From positions 248,001 through 312,000 of the forward strand of contig NZ_FNON01000009.1 in assembly GCF_900107045.1 (NCBI RefSeq): a stretch of DNA of 64,000 bases. Direction: 5' to 3'. The notes under the pieces were generated by a model that saw nothing but the letters and a program-made list of their open reading frames with translations, was not told where the DNA came from and searched no databases. Source of the DNA: Amycolatopsis xylanica. Its GTDB lineage: Bacteria; Actinomycetota; Actinomycetes; Mycobacteriales; Pseudonocardiaceae. Below are positions 24,943 to 33,833 of the stretch, in pieces (the stretch's first letter is position 1; each line of letters starts with the position of its first letter). The position numbers and the translations under genes are program-made.

Positions 24943-25566
24943 GTGCGCTACCAGCCGATCTCCTATCCCCTGCTCGCCGACGACCTCACCCGCCGTGTGC
25001 TGGCCTTTCCCGGCCGCCGCGTCGCGGTGCTGATCGACGGAGCGGCCGGAACGGCCGAGCTGGCCGACGCACTCGTGGATCCCTTACGCCTCAACGGCCG
25101 CGCGCCCCTGCGCGTCTCGTCTTCCGGCTTTTTGCGACCCGCGTCACTCCGCTTCGAGCACGGCCGCACCGATCCCGAGTCCCGCTACCGCGACTGGACG
25201 GACTTCGGCGCGCTCCGCCGCGAAGTCCTCGACCCGCTCCGCCCCGGCGGCAGCGGTGAGGTCCTCCCCGCGCTCTGGGACACGGAGCGTGACCGCGCGA
25301 CCCGCCTCCCCCGCGTCCCCCTGCCCCCGGACGGGGTAGTCCTCCTCGACGGCGAGATGCTCCTCGGCTCCGGGCTGGCCGCCGACCTCACGGTCCACCT
25401 CTGGCTCTCCCCCGGCGCCCTGCGCCGCCATCTCCCCGCCTCCGACCACTGGGCGCTCCCCGCCTTCGCCCGCTACGAGTCCGAAGTCGACCCCGCCTCC
25501 CTGGCCGACCTGGTGGTCCGCGCCGACGACCCCAACCACCCCGCCCTCCGCCTCCAGGACCCGTAA
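24943..25566 (+). CDS. Uridine-kinase-like protein with degenerate P-loop
   Basis: 207 residues from the GTG at 24943. Overall shape follows actinobacterial uridine-kinase-like proteins: VAVLIDGAAGTAELADAL at the P-loop, FRPASL-like SSSGFLRP, then VVLLDGEMLLGSGLAADLTVHLWL. The P-loop reads DGAAGTAELA, without the GK(S/T) needed to hold ATP phosphates, so kinase activity is doubtful. CAGGAT lies 7 bases before the GTG and the ribosome site is weak, so the message may be leaderless. The stop runs straight into a family-A palindrome. Confidence 0.72.
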   Translation: MRYQPISYPLLADDLTRRVLAFPGRRVAVLIDGAAGTAELADALVDPLRLNGRAPLRVSSSGFLRPASLRFEHGRTDPESRYRDWTDFGALRREVLDPLRPGGSGEVLPALWDTERDRATRLPRVPLPPDGVVLLDGEMLLGSGLAADLTVHLWLSPGALRRHLPASDHWALPAFARYESEVDPASLADLVVRADDPNHPALRLQDP

Positions 25567-25650
25567 AAGCCCGAAAGCCACTTTCGTCAGGTCCTATCTG
25601 ACGAAAGTGGCTTTCGGGCTTCAAGACCTGACGAACGGCCCTTTCGGGGT
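25567..25650. terminator. Palindrome between convergent genes (family A, copy 2)
   Basis: AGCCCGAAAGCCACTTTCGT at 25568 pairs with its complement ending at 25620. A third, partly matching arm (CTGACGAACGGCCCTTTCGG) follows at 25628. It starts right after the stop of the kinase-like gene and ends before the stop of the mannosyltransferase gene. Confidence 0.7.
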
Positions 25651-25655
25651 TTCGG

Positions 25656-26813
25656 TCAGCGGATGGCGGCGACCGGGTTGCCGTCCAGGAAGCCGGTGAG
25701 GCGGGAAACCATGGTCTCCCAGCGCCAGGCCTGGCTGACCCAGTCGCGGCCCGCCTGGCCCATGCGGCGGGCGCGGACGGGGTCGGCCAGCAGTGCGGCC
25801 AAGGTCTCGTGGAGCTGCTCGACGTCGCGGCCGTCGACGACGTGGCCGGTGACCTCGTCGAGGACCGTCTCGGGGGCGCCGCCGGAGCGGCCTGCGACGA
25901 CGGGAAGACCGGTCGCGGAGGCCTCGAGGTAGACGAGGCCGAGGCCTTCGACGTCGAGGCCCTTGCCGCGGGTGCGGGCGGGCATCGCGAAGACGTCGCC
26001 CGCGTTGTAGTGCGCGGGCAGCTCGGGCCACGAGACCGAGCCGGTGATCACGACGTTGCCGGTGAGCTCGAGGTCGGAGACCATGCGGGTCAGCGTCTTG
26101 CGGTACGGGCCGCCGCCGACCAGGAGCAGCGCGACGTCCGGGATGCGCTTGCGGAGCTCGACCGTCGCCCTGATCAGCTGGTCCTGACCCTTGCGGGGCA
26201 CCAGGCGGGACACGCAGACCACAGTCGGGCGGTCACGCAGGCCGTAGCGGGCGCGGATCTCGGCGCGGGCGGCCGGGTCGGGGCGGAAAAGCTCGGTGTC
26301 GACGCCGGACGGGAGCATCTCCAGGCCCGCCATCGGGCCGAACGCGGCGGCGAAGCGGGTGCGGGTGTACTTGCTGACGTAGGTGAGCACGTCCGTGGTG
26401 TCGCCGATGCGCCGCAGCGCCTGCCTGGCCGCCGGGAGCATCGACCAGCCGACCTCGTGGCCGTGGGTGGACGCGATGACCCGGCGCGCGCCGGAGTCCC
26501 GCAGCGAGTGCCCCAGCAGGGCGAGCGGGGCCGCCGCGCCGAACCAGACTGCCTCGCAGTCACGCGCGCGCATGATCTCCTTGGCGCGCTTGAGCACGTC
26601 GGGCGTCGGGAGCATCAGCGACGTCGGGTGGCGGACCACCTCGAAGGCGGCTTCGGCGTCGAACTCGCCGTGCGACCCCGACGGCGACTCCCACGACGGC
26701 GCGTAGACGACCAGGTCGTCCGCGGGCAGCCGGGTGGCCAGCGAGTGCAGATAGTTCTGGATCCCGCCGGGACGGGGCGGGAAGTCGTTCGTCAGCAGAA
26801 GCGTGCGCACCAC
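25656..26813 (-). CDS. pimB: GDP-mannose-dependent mannosyltransferase, PimB-like (GT4)
   Basis: 385 residues, a GT-B fold glycosyltransferase. N-terminal TNDFPPRPGGIQNYLHSLA is the glycine-rich acceptor loop, and GHEVGW carries the conserved His. Donor motifs are SRLVPRKGQDQLI, LLLVGGGPY and the E-x7-E stretch DVEGLGLVYLEASATGLPVV. This fits PimB', which adds the second mannose to phosphatidylinositol mannoside, or the related MgtA. Gene order (next to an NlpC/P60 gene) supports PimB' (Rv2188c, from memory). Acts at the cytoplasmic membrane face. Confidence 0.87.
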   Translation of the reverse strand: MVRTLLLTNDFPPRPGGIQNYLHSLATRLPADDLVVYAPSWESPSGSHGEFDAEAAFEVVRHPTSLMLPTPDVLKRAKEIMRARDCEAVWFGAAAPLALLGHSLRDSGARRVIASTHGHEVGWSMLPAARQALRRIGDTTDVLTYVSKYTRTRFAAAFGPMAGLEMLPSGVDTELFRPDPAARAEIRARYGLRDRPTVVCVSRLVPRKGQDQLIRATVELRKRIPDVALLLVGGGPYRKTLTRMVSDLELTGNVVITGSVSWPELPAHYNAGDVFAMPARTRGKGLDVEGLGLVYLEASATGLPVVAGRSGGAPETVLDEVTGHVVDGRDVEQLHETLAALLADPVRARRMGQAGRDWVSQAWRWETMVSRLTGFLDGNPVAAIR

Positions 26814-26835
26814 GGGGTCAACCTATCCGGCCCAT

Positions 26836-26873
26836 GAAAAAGAGCCGGGGCGGCATGGCCCCGGCTCTTTTTC
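26836..26873. terminator. Rho-independent terminator after the NlpC/P60 gene
   Basis: GAAAAAGAGCCGGGGC pairs perfectly with GCCCCGGCTCTTTTTC around a 6-base loop. It follows the stop of the NlpC/P60 gene (minus strand) by 12 bases and has T runs on both sides. Confidence 0.85.
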
Positions 26874-26884
26874 GGCACATCTCG

Positions 26885-27943
26885 TTACGTGACCCGGCGG
26901 GCGCCGGCGTATCCGCTCTGCAGCGGCGAGATCTTGACCACGTCACCCGTGGTGGGCGCGTGGACCATCTTGCCGTCGCCGATGTACATGCCGACGTGGT
27001 GCACCGGCGAACCGAAGAACACCATGTCACCGGGGGCGAGCTGGTCCCTGGAGACCGCGACGCCTTCCGAAGACGCCATCGCGGCGCTCGACCGGTTCTT
27101 CAGCGTGATGCCTGCCTGCTGGAACGCCCAGACCATCAGGCCAGAGCAGTCGAACGAACCGGGACCGGTCTTGCCCCACGCGTACGGGCTGCCGAGCTTG
27201 CTCAGCGCCGCGTTGACGGCGGCCTGGGCGGCGGGACCGGGCGCCTTGACGTTCGGCTTGGCACCGCCCACGTCCTTCTGCGCGTTCTTGTCGGACGGGT
27301 TCAGGAACGAGTAGGCCTTCTCGAGCTCGTCGATCTGGGCGTCGAGCGACTTCTTCTTCGCTTCGATGTCGCCCTGGAGCTTGGCTGCCGCGTCCCTGGC
27401 CGTCTGCGAGGCGGTCTGCGCCGCGACGGCGGCGGCCTCGGCGGCCTTGGCCTGGTCGACCGCGCCGGTCAGGCCCTTGAGCGCGTTGTTCTTGTCGGTG
27501 GCCAGCACGTCGAGCGCGGCGGCGCGCTCGAGGAACTCCTGGGTGGAGGCGCCGGACAGCAGCGCGGAGACCTTGTTGAGCTGGACACCACTGGTGAAGG
27601 AGGCACCGGCGAACTTGTCGACCTCGACACGGAACTTGTCGACCTCGACACCGGCGGCCGCGCCCGCGGCCTTGGCGGCCTCGACATCGGTACCGGCCTT
27701 CTGCAGGTCGGCTTCCCGATCCCTGAGGTCGTCCTTGGCCTTGAGGTATTCCTCGTTGATCTTCTCGGCCTGCGTCGCGAGCTCGCGGTACTTGGTGAGC
27801 GCTTCGGACGCGTTGCCGGGCGGGGTCTGGAGGGCGGGGACTGGGGCCGCGATGGCCGGTGCTTGGGGGACGCTGACAGCCGCGATAACAGCTGTAGCAG
27901 CCAATGCTCCGGACACCACGCGCTTGACTGGATGCGACTTCAC
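26885..27943 (-). CDS. Secreted NlpC/P60 peptidoglycan endopeptidase
   Basis: 352 residues from the GTG at 27943 (VKSHPVKRVVSGALAATAVI), which gives a clean signal peptide; longer forms do not. Residues 40-210 are a Lys/Ala/Glu-rich coiled coil. The C-terminal NlpC/P60 domain has the catalytic Cys in GPGSFDCSGLMVWAF, the His in VHHVGMYIGDG, and a further VHAP motif. Such RipA/RipD-like proteins cut peptide stems in the wall. AGAGGAGA lies about 10 bases before the start. A long untranslated leader precedes it, see the next entry. Confidence 0.9.
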   Translation of the reverse strand: MKSHPVKRVVSGALAATAVIAAVSVPQAPAIAAPVPALQTPPGNASEALTKYRELATQAEKINEEYLKAKDDLRDREADLQKAGTDVEAAKAAGAAAGVEVDKFRVEVDKFAGASFTSGVQLNKVSALLSGASTQEFLERAAALDVLATDKNNALKGLTGAVDQAKAAEAAAVAAQTASQTARDAAAKLQGDIEAKKKSLDAQIDELEKAYSFLNPSDKNAQKDVGGAKPNVKAPGPAAQAAVNAALSKLGSPYAWGKTGPGSFDCSGLMVWAFQQAGITLKNRSSAAMASSEGVAVSRDQLAPGDMVFFGSPVHHVGMYIGDGKMVHAPTTGDVVKISPLQSGYAGARRVT

Positions 27944-27989
27944 GCCGCGCGTGTCTCCTCTGCTCGTCAGCCGCCTACCGAGCAACGCC

Positions 27990-28155
27990 GTCGAAGAGAT
28001 CGGGGGCTCTCTTCCTTGCGCGTCGCGGGCGGACACACACCCGCGCCACACGTGGCGATTTCCCGCCGTGCACCTGGCCGAGTTCTACCTCAACTCGTAT
28101 GGCACACGGTGGTTCCGGCACAGCTCCCCGACAAAGCTGTTTCGGCGGCGATCCC
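27990..28155 (-). ncRNA. Candidate structured leader (possible c-di-AMP riboswitch)
   Basis: The gene-free stretch from 27944 to 28389 holds the upstream region of the NlpC/P60 gene. On the minus strand it reads GGATCGCCGCCGAAACAGCT, then GCCGGAACCACCG, GAGTTGAGGTAGAACTC (a hairpin), and close to the gene GCAAGGAAGAGAGCC. Actinobacterial wall-hydrolase genes often carry ydaO-type c-di-AMP riboswitches, and GCCGAA, GGAACCA and GGAAGAGAG resemble that family's blocks, but I cannot confirm the fold. The rest (28156-28389) contains a GAGAG/CTCTC mini-hairpin at 28244 and probably the promoter. Confidence 0.35.
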
Positions 28156-28389
28156 GCGTAGCCGCCCCTGCTGCGACGGCGTTCGGCCACGAGATCTCGG
28201 CTAGGTTACGAAACCTCGGGCGCGCCGTCCACCAGGGTGAGAGCAAAAACTCTCAGTGATGCGCCGAAACACCATCGGACCAGCAAATGCGTATTAGTGT
28301 GACTGACGCTACATGCAGGGCGTTTGTTCGCTACCGACCGTTCATCAACTCAGAACGACCACTCGGCGCGTCGTCACTATCAGAGCGTG

Positions 28390-28659
28390 TCAGGCGGGCC
28401 GTCGATGATCACCCCAGACCTCGGGTTTCGGGTCGGCCAGCGGAACCATCCGCAGGCGCGGCACCATTCCCGCCTCGGCCAGCGCGTCGATCGCGCGGCG
28501 CTCGTCGGGATCCCATTCCAGTTCGGGTGGCGCGCCGAGGAGCACGCTCACCACACAGTCCGAGCACGCGTCGCCGCGCACCTGGCACCGAGTGCAGTCG
28601 ATGACCATGTTTTCGATCTCTTCGACGCTGACGTCGACGCCTTCCGGCCTCAGTTCCAT
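28390..28659 (-). CDS. Small four-Cys protein of unknown function
   Basis: 89 residues from the ATG at 28659, with GGGAG 6 bases upstream (a GTG lies one codon before). The Cys pattern is C-T-R-C-x6-C-S-D-C in residues 22-35, which could bind a metal or form disulfides. The rest, ELEWDPDERRAIDALAEAGM, is helical. No signal peptide is seen, so a cytoplasmic zinc-binding role is more likely than a secreted one. It lies between two wall-hydrolase genes of the same strand. Family not recognised. Confidence 0.72.
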   Translation of the reverse strand: MELRPEGVDVSVEEIENMVIDCTRCQVRGDACSDCVVSVLLGAPPELEWDPDERRAIDALAEAGMVPRLRMVPLADPKPEVWGDHRRPA

Positions 28660-28745
28660 CACTCGCTCCCGTCACGTGGGCTTATGACAGGAACGATAGG
28701 ACCGAGCACCGACAGTTTTGGACGACACAGCAGGCGACGAGCGCG

Positions 28746-30497
28746 CTAGCCCGTGAATTCCCAGTGCCAGGGCTCTTCACGGCCGCCGCCCGCCCGCGCC
28801 CAGCCAGGGTTGACCCAGCCGAAACGGCCCGCGTTCGCGGTCAGCCACCGGTATTGCGCGCTGCCGAAAGATTCCGCGCCGCCGCAGAGATCGACGGCCA
28901 ATCCCCAACCATGATTGCTGGTACCCGGAATGGCGGCCAATGACGGTTTACGCCGATAAAGATCGACCTGCGCGTCGAACGTCCGATACGAGTCGGTGAC
29001 GCAGATAAGCGAGCCGAATGTGGCGCCATAAGCCTGAGACATCGCGTAGAAGGATTGCGCCGCGTCACAACGCAGAACATGCGAGCCCGCGCCGATCGGG
29101 CACAGCGCGGCGACCGGGATCAGGCCGTTCGGATAGCCACCCCAGGCGCCACCGCTCGAACCCTGCTTCACGGGCAGCTCGACGCCACCACATCGCCAGG
29201 TCAGCTCGCCCTTCGCGCGCTGAGGGACGTCCTCGGCCCGGCGCGCGCCGAGCGACGGCCGCGAGACACCCACAACGGTGTCACCCGAAGGAATGGCCGA
29301 GACGACCACGCCCGCCGTCCGGGCGTCCGCGACCAGCATCGTCCGTCCGTCGAGCACGATGCCGACCGACTGGACGCCGTAGCGAGCCGGTCCGAGGAAC
29401 ACGAGATCACCCGGTTGGGTGACAGCGAGAGCGACCGGACGGCCTACCGCCAGCTGCTCGGCCGCCGAGCCGGGCTGCGGCAGCCCGGCGCCGGTGAACG
29501 CCGACTTGACCAGCCCGTCGCACGAGTACGCGACCGGCCCCTCACCCCCGGTGTGCGGCACGAACGGCTTGCCGAGCGCGCCGACGGCCGCCGTCACGGC
29601 CGCGATCGTCTCGCGCGGGAGCACGAGCAGCCGCTGGCCGTCGCGCACGGCCTCGGCAGCGCCACCGTCCGGCCCCAGCGGCGTGAGCCCGGCGGGCAGC
29701 CGTGCCGCATCGCGCAGCGCGGCGGCCGACGGCGGCGTGATGCCCGCGGCGGCGAGCCGGTCGGTGTAGTCCTTCCAGTTCGCGGCCGTCTTGGCGTTGA
29801 GCTCCTGCTGGGACTTCTGCTGCGCCACGACCGCGTCGTTGGCCGCGGTGATCGGCCCGCGCAGCTCGGCGGACACGGCGTCGGCGCGATTGGTCGCGTC
29901 GGAGGTGCGCTTGTCCAGATCGGCCCGGCGGTCCGCCGCCTGCCGCTCGACCCCGGACGCGGCCTGCTCGGCGTCGACGGCCTTGCGGTGGCGTTCCAGC
30001 GCCGCGCCGAGCCGGGTGTCCTGCTGCGCGCGGATGATCTGGACCATCGACGCGCCGTCGAGCAGATCCTTGTTGTTCCCGGCGGAAATGAAGGCCGACA
30101 GCCTGCTCGGCCTGATCATCGACGTGAACGCCTCACGCGAAAGCTGATCGACCTCGGCCTGCTGCGCGGCGACCACAGCTTCGGCCGCTTGGCGTTCCGC
30201 GGTCGCGTGCTGCAGCTTCGCGGCGGCGTCGTTCAGGTTCTCCTGCGCGACCTGAACCTGACCGGCGAGCTCCCCGAGCTGGCGCTGCACATCGGACGCG
30301 CTGCGCTGCAGCTCGGCGACCTTGGGGTCGGCGAACGCGTCACCGGGCCGCGGGTCCGGCACGGCGGCGCCCGGCGCGACACCGGCTTCGACCCGCAGGT
30401 CACCGGGGTCGGTCGGCGGCTGATTCTGCGCGCTCGCGGTCCGCGCGCTCAGGAGAGCAGCGGCGATCAAGAACACGACTAGCAGGCGCGACTTCAA
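28746..30497 (-). CDS. Secreted NlpC/P60-like plus VanY-type carboxypeptidase fusion
   Basis: 583 residues from a TTG with AAGGAG 4 bases upstream. Order: signal peptide (LLVVFLIAAALLSARTASAQ), coiled coil (residues 55-250), an NlpC/P60-like domain and a C-terminal M15 VanY-like peptidase. The NlpC part keeps its Cys (YSCDGLVKSAF), but the usual catalytic His before VGI is replaced (YGVQSVGIVLDG), so it is probably inactive. The VanY part is complete: SYRTFDAQVDLY, SNHGWGLAVD and PWHWEF supply the zinc ligands and the catalytic Glu. Expected role: trimming D-Ala or other residues from peptidoglycan stems. Confidence 0.87.
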   Translation of the reverse strand: MKSRLLVVFLIAAALLSARTASAQNQPPTDPGDLRVEAGVAPGAAVPDPRPGDAFADPKVAELQRSASDVQRQLGELAGQVQVAQENLNDAAAKLQHATAERQAAEAVVAAQQAEVDQLSREAFTSMIRPSRLSAFISAGNNKDLLDGASMVQIIRAQQDTRLGAALERHRKAVDAEQAASGVERQAADRRADLDKRTSDATNRADAVSAELRGPITAANDAVVAQQKSQQELNAKTAANWKDYTDRLAAAGITPPSAAALRDAARLPAGLTPLGPDGGAAEAVRDGQRLLVLPRETIAAVTAAVGALGKPFVPHTGGEGPVAYSCDGLVKSAFTGAGLPQPGSAAEQLAVGRPVALAVTQPGDLVFLGPARYGVQSVGIVLDGRTMLVADARTAGVVVSAIPSGDTVVGVSRPSLGARRAEDVPQRAKGELTWRCGGVELPVKQGSSGGAWGGYPNGLIPVAALCPIGAGSHVLRCDAAQSFYAMSQAYGATFGSLICVTDSYRTFDAQVDLYRRKPSLAAIPGTSNHGWGLAVDLCGGAESFGSAQYRWLTANAGRFGWVNPGWARAGGGREEPWHWEFTG

Positions 30498-30620
30498 GAA
30501 GCTCCTTCGGCGGCAAGGGCTTGTTGTCCTGATGAAAACAACGCGGAATGACGTATCAGGTTACGCCCGCCCGTCGCCCACCACCGCCCTCAACGGAGGC
30601 GCTGCGCGCCGCTGTACTGG

Positions 30621-31982
30621 TTAAACCCGACCCAACCGGCTGACCAGCACAGAAGCCGGAACAGGATGCGCGCCCGCGCTCCGCACGGAGTCCGCGACGG
30701 CCCGGTCCGAGGTGGCGACCACCATCGGTCTCCCGGGCGGTTCCGCGGCCACGAGCGACCGGATCACGTCATCGGCGAGCACGCCCCGGTCGGAGAACAG
30801 CACCCGCACACCCCGCGGCACGGCCGCGGGCACCGACAGCACCCCCGCGCCGTCGAACACGACCGTGACCTCGGCGCCCGTCCGCGCGGCCAGCGTGGAG
30901 AGCTGAGTGGTCAGCCGGTCACGCTGATCCGACAACGCGAGTTCGGGATACCCGGTCTTGGTGACGTTGTAGCCGTCGACGATGAGATGGATGTTCGGCA
31001 ACGCCAGCAGCTTGTCCAGCGCGCTCGCGTCCTGCACCCGGCCACCGGCTCCGATCCCCGAGGTCGCGCCGCGCACGGTGTCCGCCGGACGCCGCGTGCC
31101 CGACCCGACCGACAGCTCACGCCGCAGCCCGTTGACCGCGCCCTCGATGGTGCCGAGCAGCAGCGAAAGCCGCACTTCATCGGCCTGCCTGGCCTCGCGC
31201 GCCGACTGCCGCGCGACCTCCGCGTCGGTCACCGCCCGCTCCGCGCGCGCCCGCTCGCGGTCCGCTCGCTGCCGCTCCCGCTCCAGCTTCGCTCGCAGCG
31301 CGCTCACTTCGCTCGCTTGCTCGGCTCCGCCACGCTCGGCTTCGCCTCGCGCCTGCTCCGCCGCGTCCTTCGCCTGCCGCAGCAGGACGCCCTGCTCACG
31401 CAGGCGTCCACGCAGCTTCTCGAGGTCCGCCTCCCGCTCGCCGCGCGCGTTCTCCGCCGCGCTGCGCGCTTCGGCCAGCTCCTCCTTGAGCCGCTCCAGC
31501 TCCGCTTCGAGCCGCTGGTTGCGGGCGACGGCCGCGTCGCGCTCCGCGCGCAGCGTCGTCTCCTCGGCGTTCTTCGCGACCAGCCGCACACGCGACGTCG
31601 CACTCGATTCACCGAGCAGCACGGCGGCGGCCGCCGCGGCGACGGAGTCGGCCGAGTTGGGGTCGAGCGCGTCCTGGCGGTGGTCGCGCAGCCATTCGAT
31701 GACGGCGGTCCTGAACTTGGACGACTCGCCCAAGGTGCTGATCAGCGCGGTCCCGCCGAGCTTCGCGCGCTTGGCTGGCGCGAACTTGGCGACCGGCCTG
31801 AGCTGGCGCGGGACGTCCACATTGGGCAACTTGCCGAGTGCGGCGGCGGCGAGTTCGGCGATCCGCTCGCGCACCGCCTCCGGTAGCTCCGACCAGTCGA
31901 CGGGCACCGTCTCCGCGCGCGGCTGAGCGCCGGCGGACGTGGCGTCCTCCGGGTGCTCGTCGTGCGCGGGCTGCGGGTGCAT
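30621..31982 (-). CDS. NYN-domain (YacP-like PIN fold) RNA-binding protein with long coiled coil
   Basis: 453 residues. Residues 130-270 are an Arg/Glu/Ala-rich coiled coil. The C-terminal 160 residues form a NYN/YacP domain: IHLIVDGYNVTKTGYP, VTVVFDGAG, LADDVIRSLV and VVATSDRAVADSVR supply the acidic residues of a PIN-like metal site. A nuclease or RNA-binding role is expected. TACGCT lies 6 bases before the ATG and there is no ribosome site, so the message is probably leaderless. It is divergent from the exonuclease/UvrC-like gene. Confidence 0.82.
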   Translation of the reverse strand: MHPQPAHDEHPEDATSAGAQPRAETVPVDWSELPEAVRERIAELAAAALGKLPNVDVPRQLRPVAKFAPAKRAKLGGTALISTLGESSKFRTAVIEWLRDHRQDALDPNSADSVAAAAAAVLLGESSATSRVRLVAKNAEETTLRAERDAAVARNQRLEAELERLKEELAEARSAAENARGEREADLEKLRGRLREQGVLLRQAKDAAEQARGEAERGGAEQASEVSALRAKLERERQRADRERARAERAVTDAEVARQSAREARQADEVRLSLLLGTIEGAVNGLRRELSVGSGTRRPADTVRGATSGIGAGGRVQDASALDKLLALPNIHLIVDGYNVTKTGYPELALSDQRDRLTTQLSTLAARTGAEVTVVFDGAGVLSVPAAVPRGVRVLFSDRGVLADDVIRSLVAAEPPGRPMVVATSDRAVADSVRSAGAHPVPASVLVSRLGRV

Positions 31983-31988
31983 TCGCTC

Positions 31989-31994
31989 AGCGTA
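31989..31994 (-). promoter_or_regulatory. -10 box of a leaderless transcript (NYN gene)
   Basis: TACGCT on the minus strand ends 6 bases before the ATG of the NYN-domain gene. Confidence 0.4.
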
Positions 31995-32050
31995 GGCCCA
32001 CTGGCCACCACCCGCGCTGGATGGGATGCCGTGGACACGGTGACGAGTTT

Positions 32051-33799
32051 ATGTCGGTGGGTGACCTTAGGGTGCGCGACATGGATTCGGGGCGGCGGTT
32101 CGAAGACGCCCAGCTGACGTTCGACGAGCTGGGAACACCCTTGCGTAGCACGACTTTCGTCATTTTCGACCTGGAGACGACCGGCACCAGCCCCGGCTCG
32201 GACGCGATCACCGAGATCGGCGCCGTGAAGGTGCGGGGCGGGCAGCTGCTGGGTGAGTTCGCCACCTTCGTGAACCCCGGGATGCCGATCCCGCCGCAGA
32301 TCGTCGCGCTCACCGGCATCACCACCGCGATGGTCTACGACGCGCCGACCATCGACCGCGTGCTCCCGGCGTTCCTCGAGTTCATCGGCGGCGCCGTGCT
32401 GGTCGCGCACAACGCGCCGTTCGACACCGGCTTCCTCCGCGCCGCCTGCCACACGCACGGCTACGCCCAGCCGCGCAACGCGGTCGTCTGCACGGTCCGG
32501 CTGGCCAGGCGCGTCATCCCGCGGCACGAGACCCCGAGCTACCGGCTGTCCGCGCTCGCGATGCTGTTCAACGCGCGCACGACGCCGAACCACCGCGCGC
32601 TCGAAGACGCGCGCGCCACGGTCGAGGTGCTGCACGGGCTGCTGGAGCGCGTGGGCAACCTGGGCGTCCACTCGCTCGAGGAGCTGATCGACTATCTGCC
32701 GAAGGTGACACCCGCGCAGCGGCGCAAACGCGGCATGGCGGCGAATCTGCCGGACAAATCGGGGGTCTACCTGTTCCGCGGGCCCAGCGACGAGGTGCTG
32801 TACGTCGGCACGGCGTCGAACCTGCGCAGGCGCGTCCGCCAATACTTCACGGGCTCGGAGAGCCGCGGCCGCATCCGCGAGATGATCGCGCTCGCCGAAC
32901 GGGTCGACGCGATCGAGTGCGCGCATTCGCTGGAGGCGGAGGTCCGCGAGCTGCGGCTGCTCGCGGCGCACAAGCCCGCGTACAACCGGCGGTCGAAGAA
33001 CCCGCACAGCGCGTGGTGGGTCGGCCTCACCGACGAGGCGTTCCCCCGGCTGTCGGTGGTCCGGATCCCGAGGGACGGCCTGCTCGGCCCTTTCCGGTCC
33101 CAGACCGACGCCCGTACCGCGGCGGACACGCTGGCGGGTGCGTCCGGCCTGCGCACCTGCACGCAGCGCATCGCCGCGCTCGGGGCCTCGGGAACCCCGT
33201 GCGTGCTCGCGGAACTGGGGAAATGCGGTGCGCCGTGCGCCGGGCTGCAGAGCGTCGAGGAGTACTCGTCCGGCGTGACGGCGGTGTCCGAGCTGATCGC
33301 AGGCCGCAGCGGCGAGCCCTTGCACTCGGCGGCCGCTTATCTGTCACGCCTGGCCGACGGCGAGCATTTCGAGCAGGCCGCCCGTCACCGCGACGACCTG
33401 GCGGCGCTGGTTCGGACCGTCGACCGCGCGCACCGCCTGGCCTCACTGGCGGCGATCCCGGAGCTGATCGCCGCGGGCCCTGACGGCTCGGGCGGCTGGG
33501 AGTTCGCGGTCATCCGGCACGGCAGGCTCGCGTCGGCGGGCGTGGCCAGGCGCGGGATCGCCCCAATGCCGGTGGTCGAGCAACTCGTGGCGGCCTCGGA
33601 GACGATCCTGCCCGGCCCCGGCCCGCTGTTCGGCGCCCCGGCCGAGGAGGTCGGGCTGCTGGTGCGCTGGCTGGCCAAACCGGGCGTCCGGCTGGTCCGC
33701 ACCTCGGTCCCGTGGGCCGAGCCCGCTCGCGCGGCGGGCGGCTGGCGGTCGTGGCTGGACCTCGCCGCGACGGCGGCCAGCTTGGAGCGGGTCGGTTAG
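32051..33799 (+). CDS. DEDDh exonuclease fused to UvrC-like GIY-YIG nuclease
   Basis: 582 residues from the ATG at 32051; the frame is open to 31838 but that part overlaps the NYN gene and is Arg-rich noise. Residues 30-200 are a DnaQ-like 3'-5' exonuclease (FDLETTGTSPGSDAITEIG, HNAPFDTGFL, HRALEDARAT). From about 230 comes a GIY-YIG domain (SGVYLFRGPSDEVLYVGTAS, then NLRRRVRQYF), followed by the Cys-rich and UvrB-binding-like parts of UvrC (CVLAELGKCGAPCAG). This is the actinobacterial Cho-like fusion (Rv2191, from memory), likely a repair nuclease. No helix-hairpin-helix end of full UvrC is seen. Confidence 0.9.
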   Translation: MSVGDLRVRDMDSGRRFEDAQLTFDELGTPLRSTTFVIFDLETTGTSPGSDAITEIGAVKVRGGQLLGEFATFVNPGMPIPPQIVALTGITTAMVYDAPTIDRVLPAFLEFIGGAVLVAHNAPFDTGFLRAACHTHGYAQPRNAVVCTVRLARRVIPRHETPSYRLSALAMLFNARTTPNHRALEDARATVEVLHGLLERVGNLGVHSLEELIDYLPKVTPAQRRKRGMAANLPDKSGVYLFRGPSDEVLYVGTASNLRRRVRQYFTGSESRGRIREMIALAERVDAIECAHSLEAEVRELRLLAAHKPAYNRRSKNPHSAWWVGLTDEAFPRLSVVRIPRDGLLGPFRSQTDARTAADTLAGASGLRTCTQRIAALGASGTPCVLAELGKCGAPCAGLQSVEEYSSGVTAVSELIAGRSGEPLHSAAAYLSRLADGEHFEQAARHRDDLAALVRTVDRAHRLASLAAIPELIAAGPDGSGGWEFAVIRHGRLASAGVARRGIAPMPVVEQLVAASETILPGPGPLFGAPAEEVGLLVRWLAKPGVRLVRTSVPWAEPARAAGGWRSWLDLAATAASLERVG

Positions 33800-33833
33800 T
33801 TAAGATCCAGCCACAGACACTTGGGAGGCTCTC

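Noticed and set aside
31838..32050. 70-residue extension of the exonuclease fusion
   Set aside because: It overlaps the NYN gene on the other strand, is Arg/Pro-rich and has no ribosome site.
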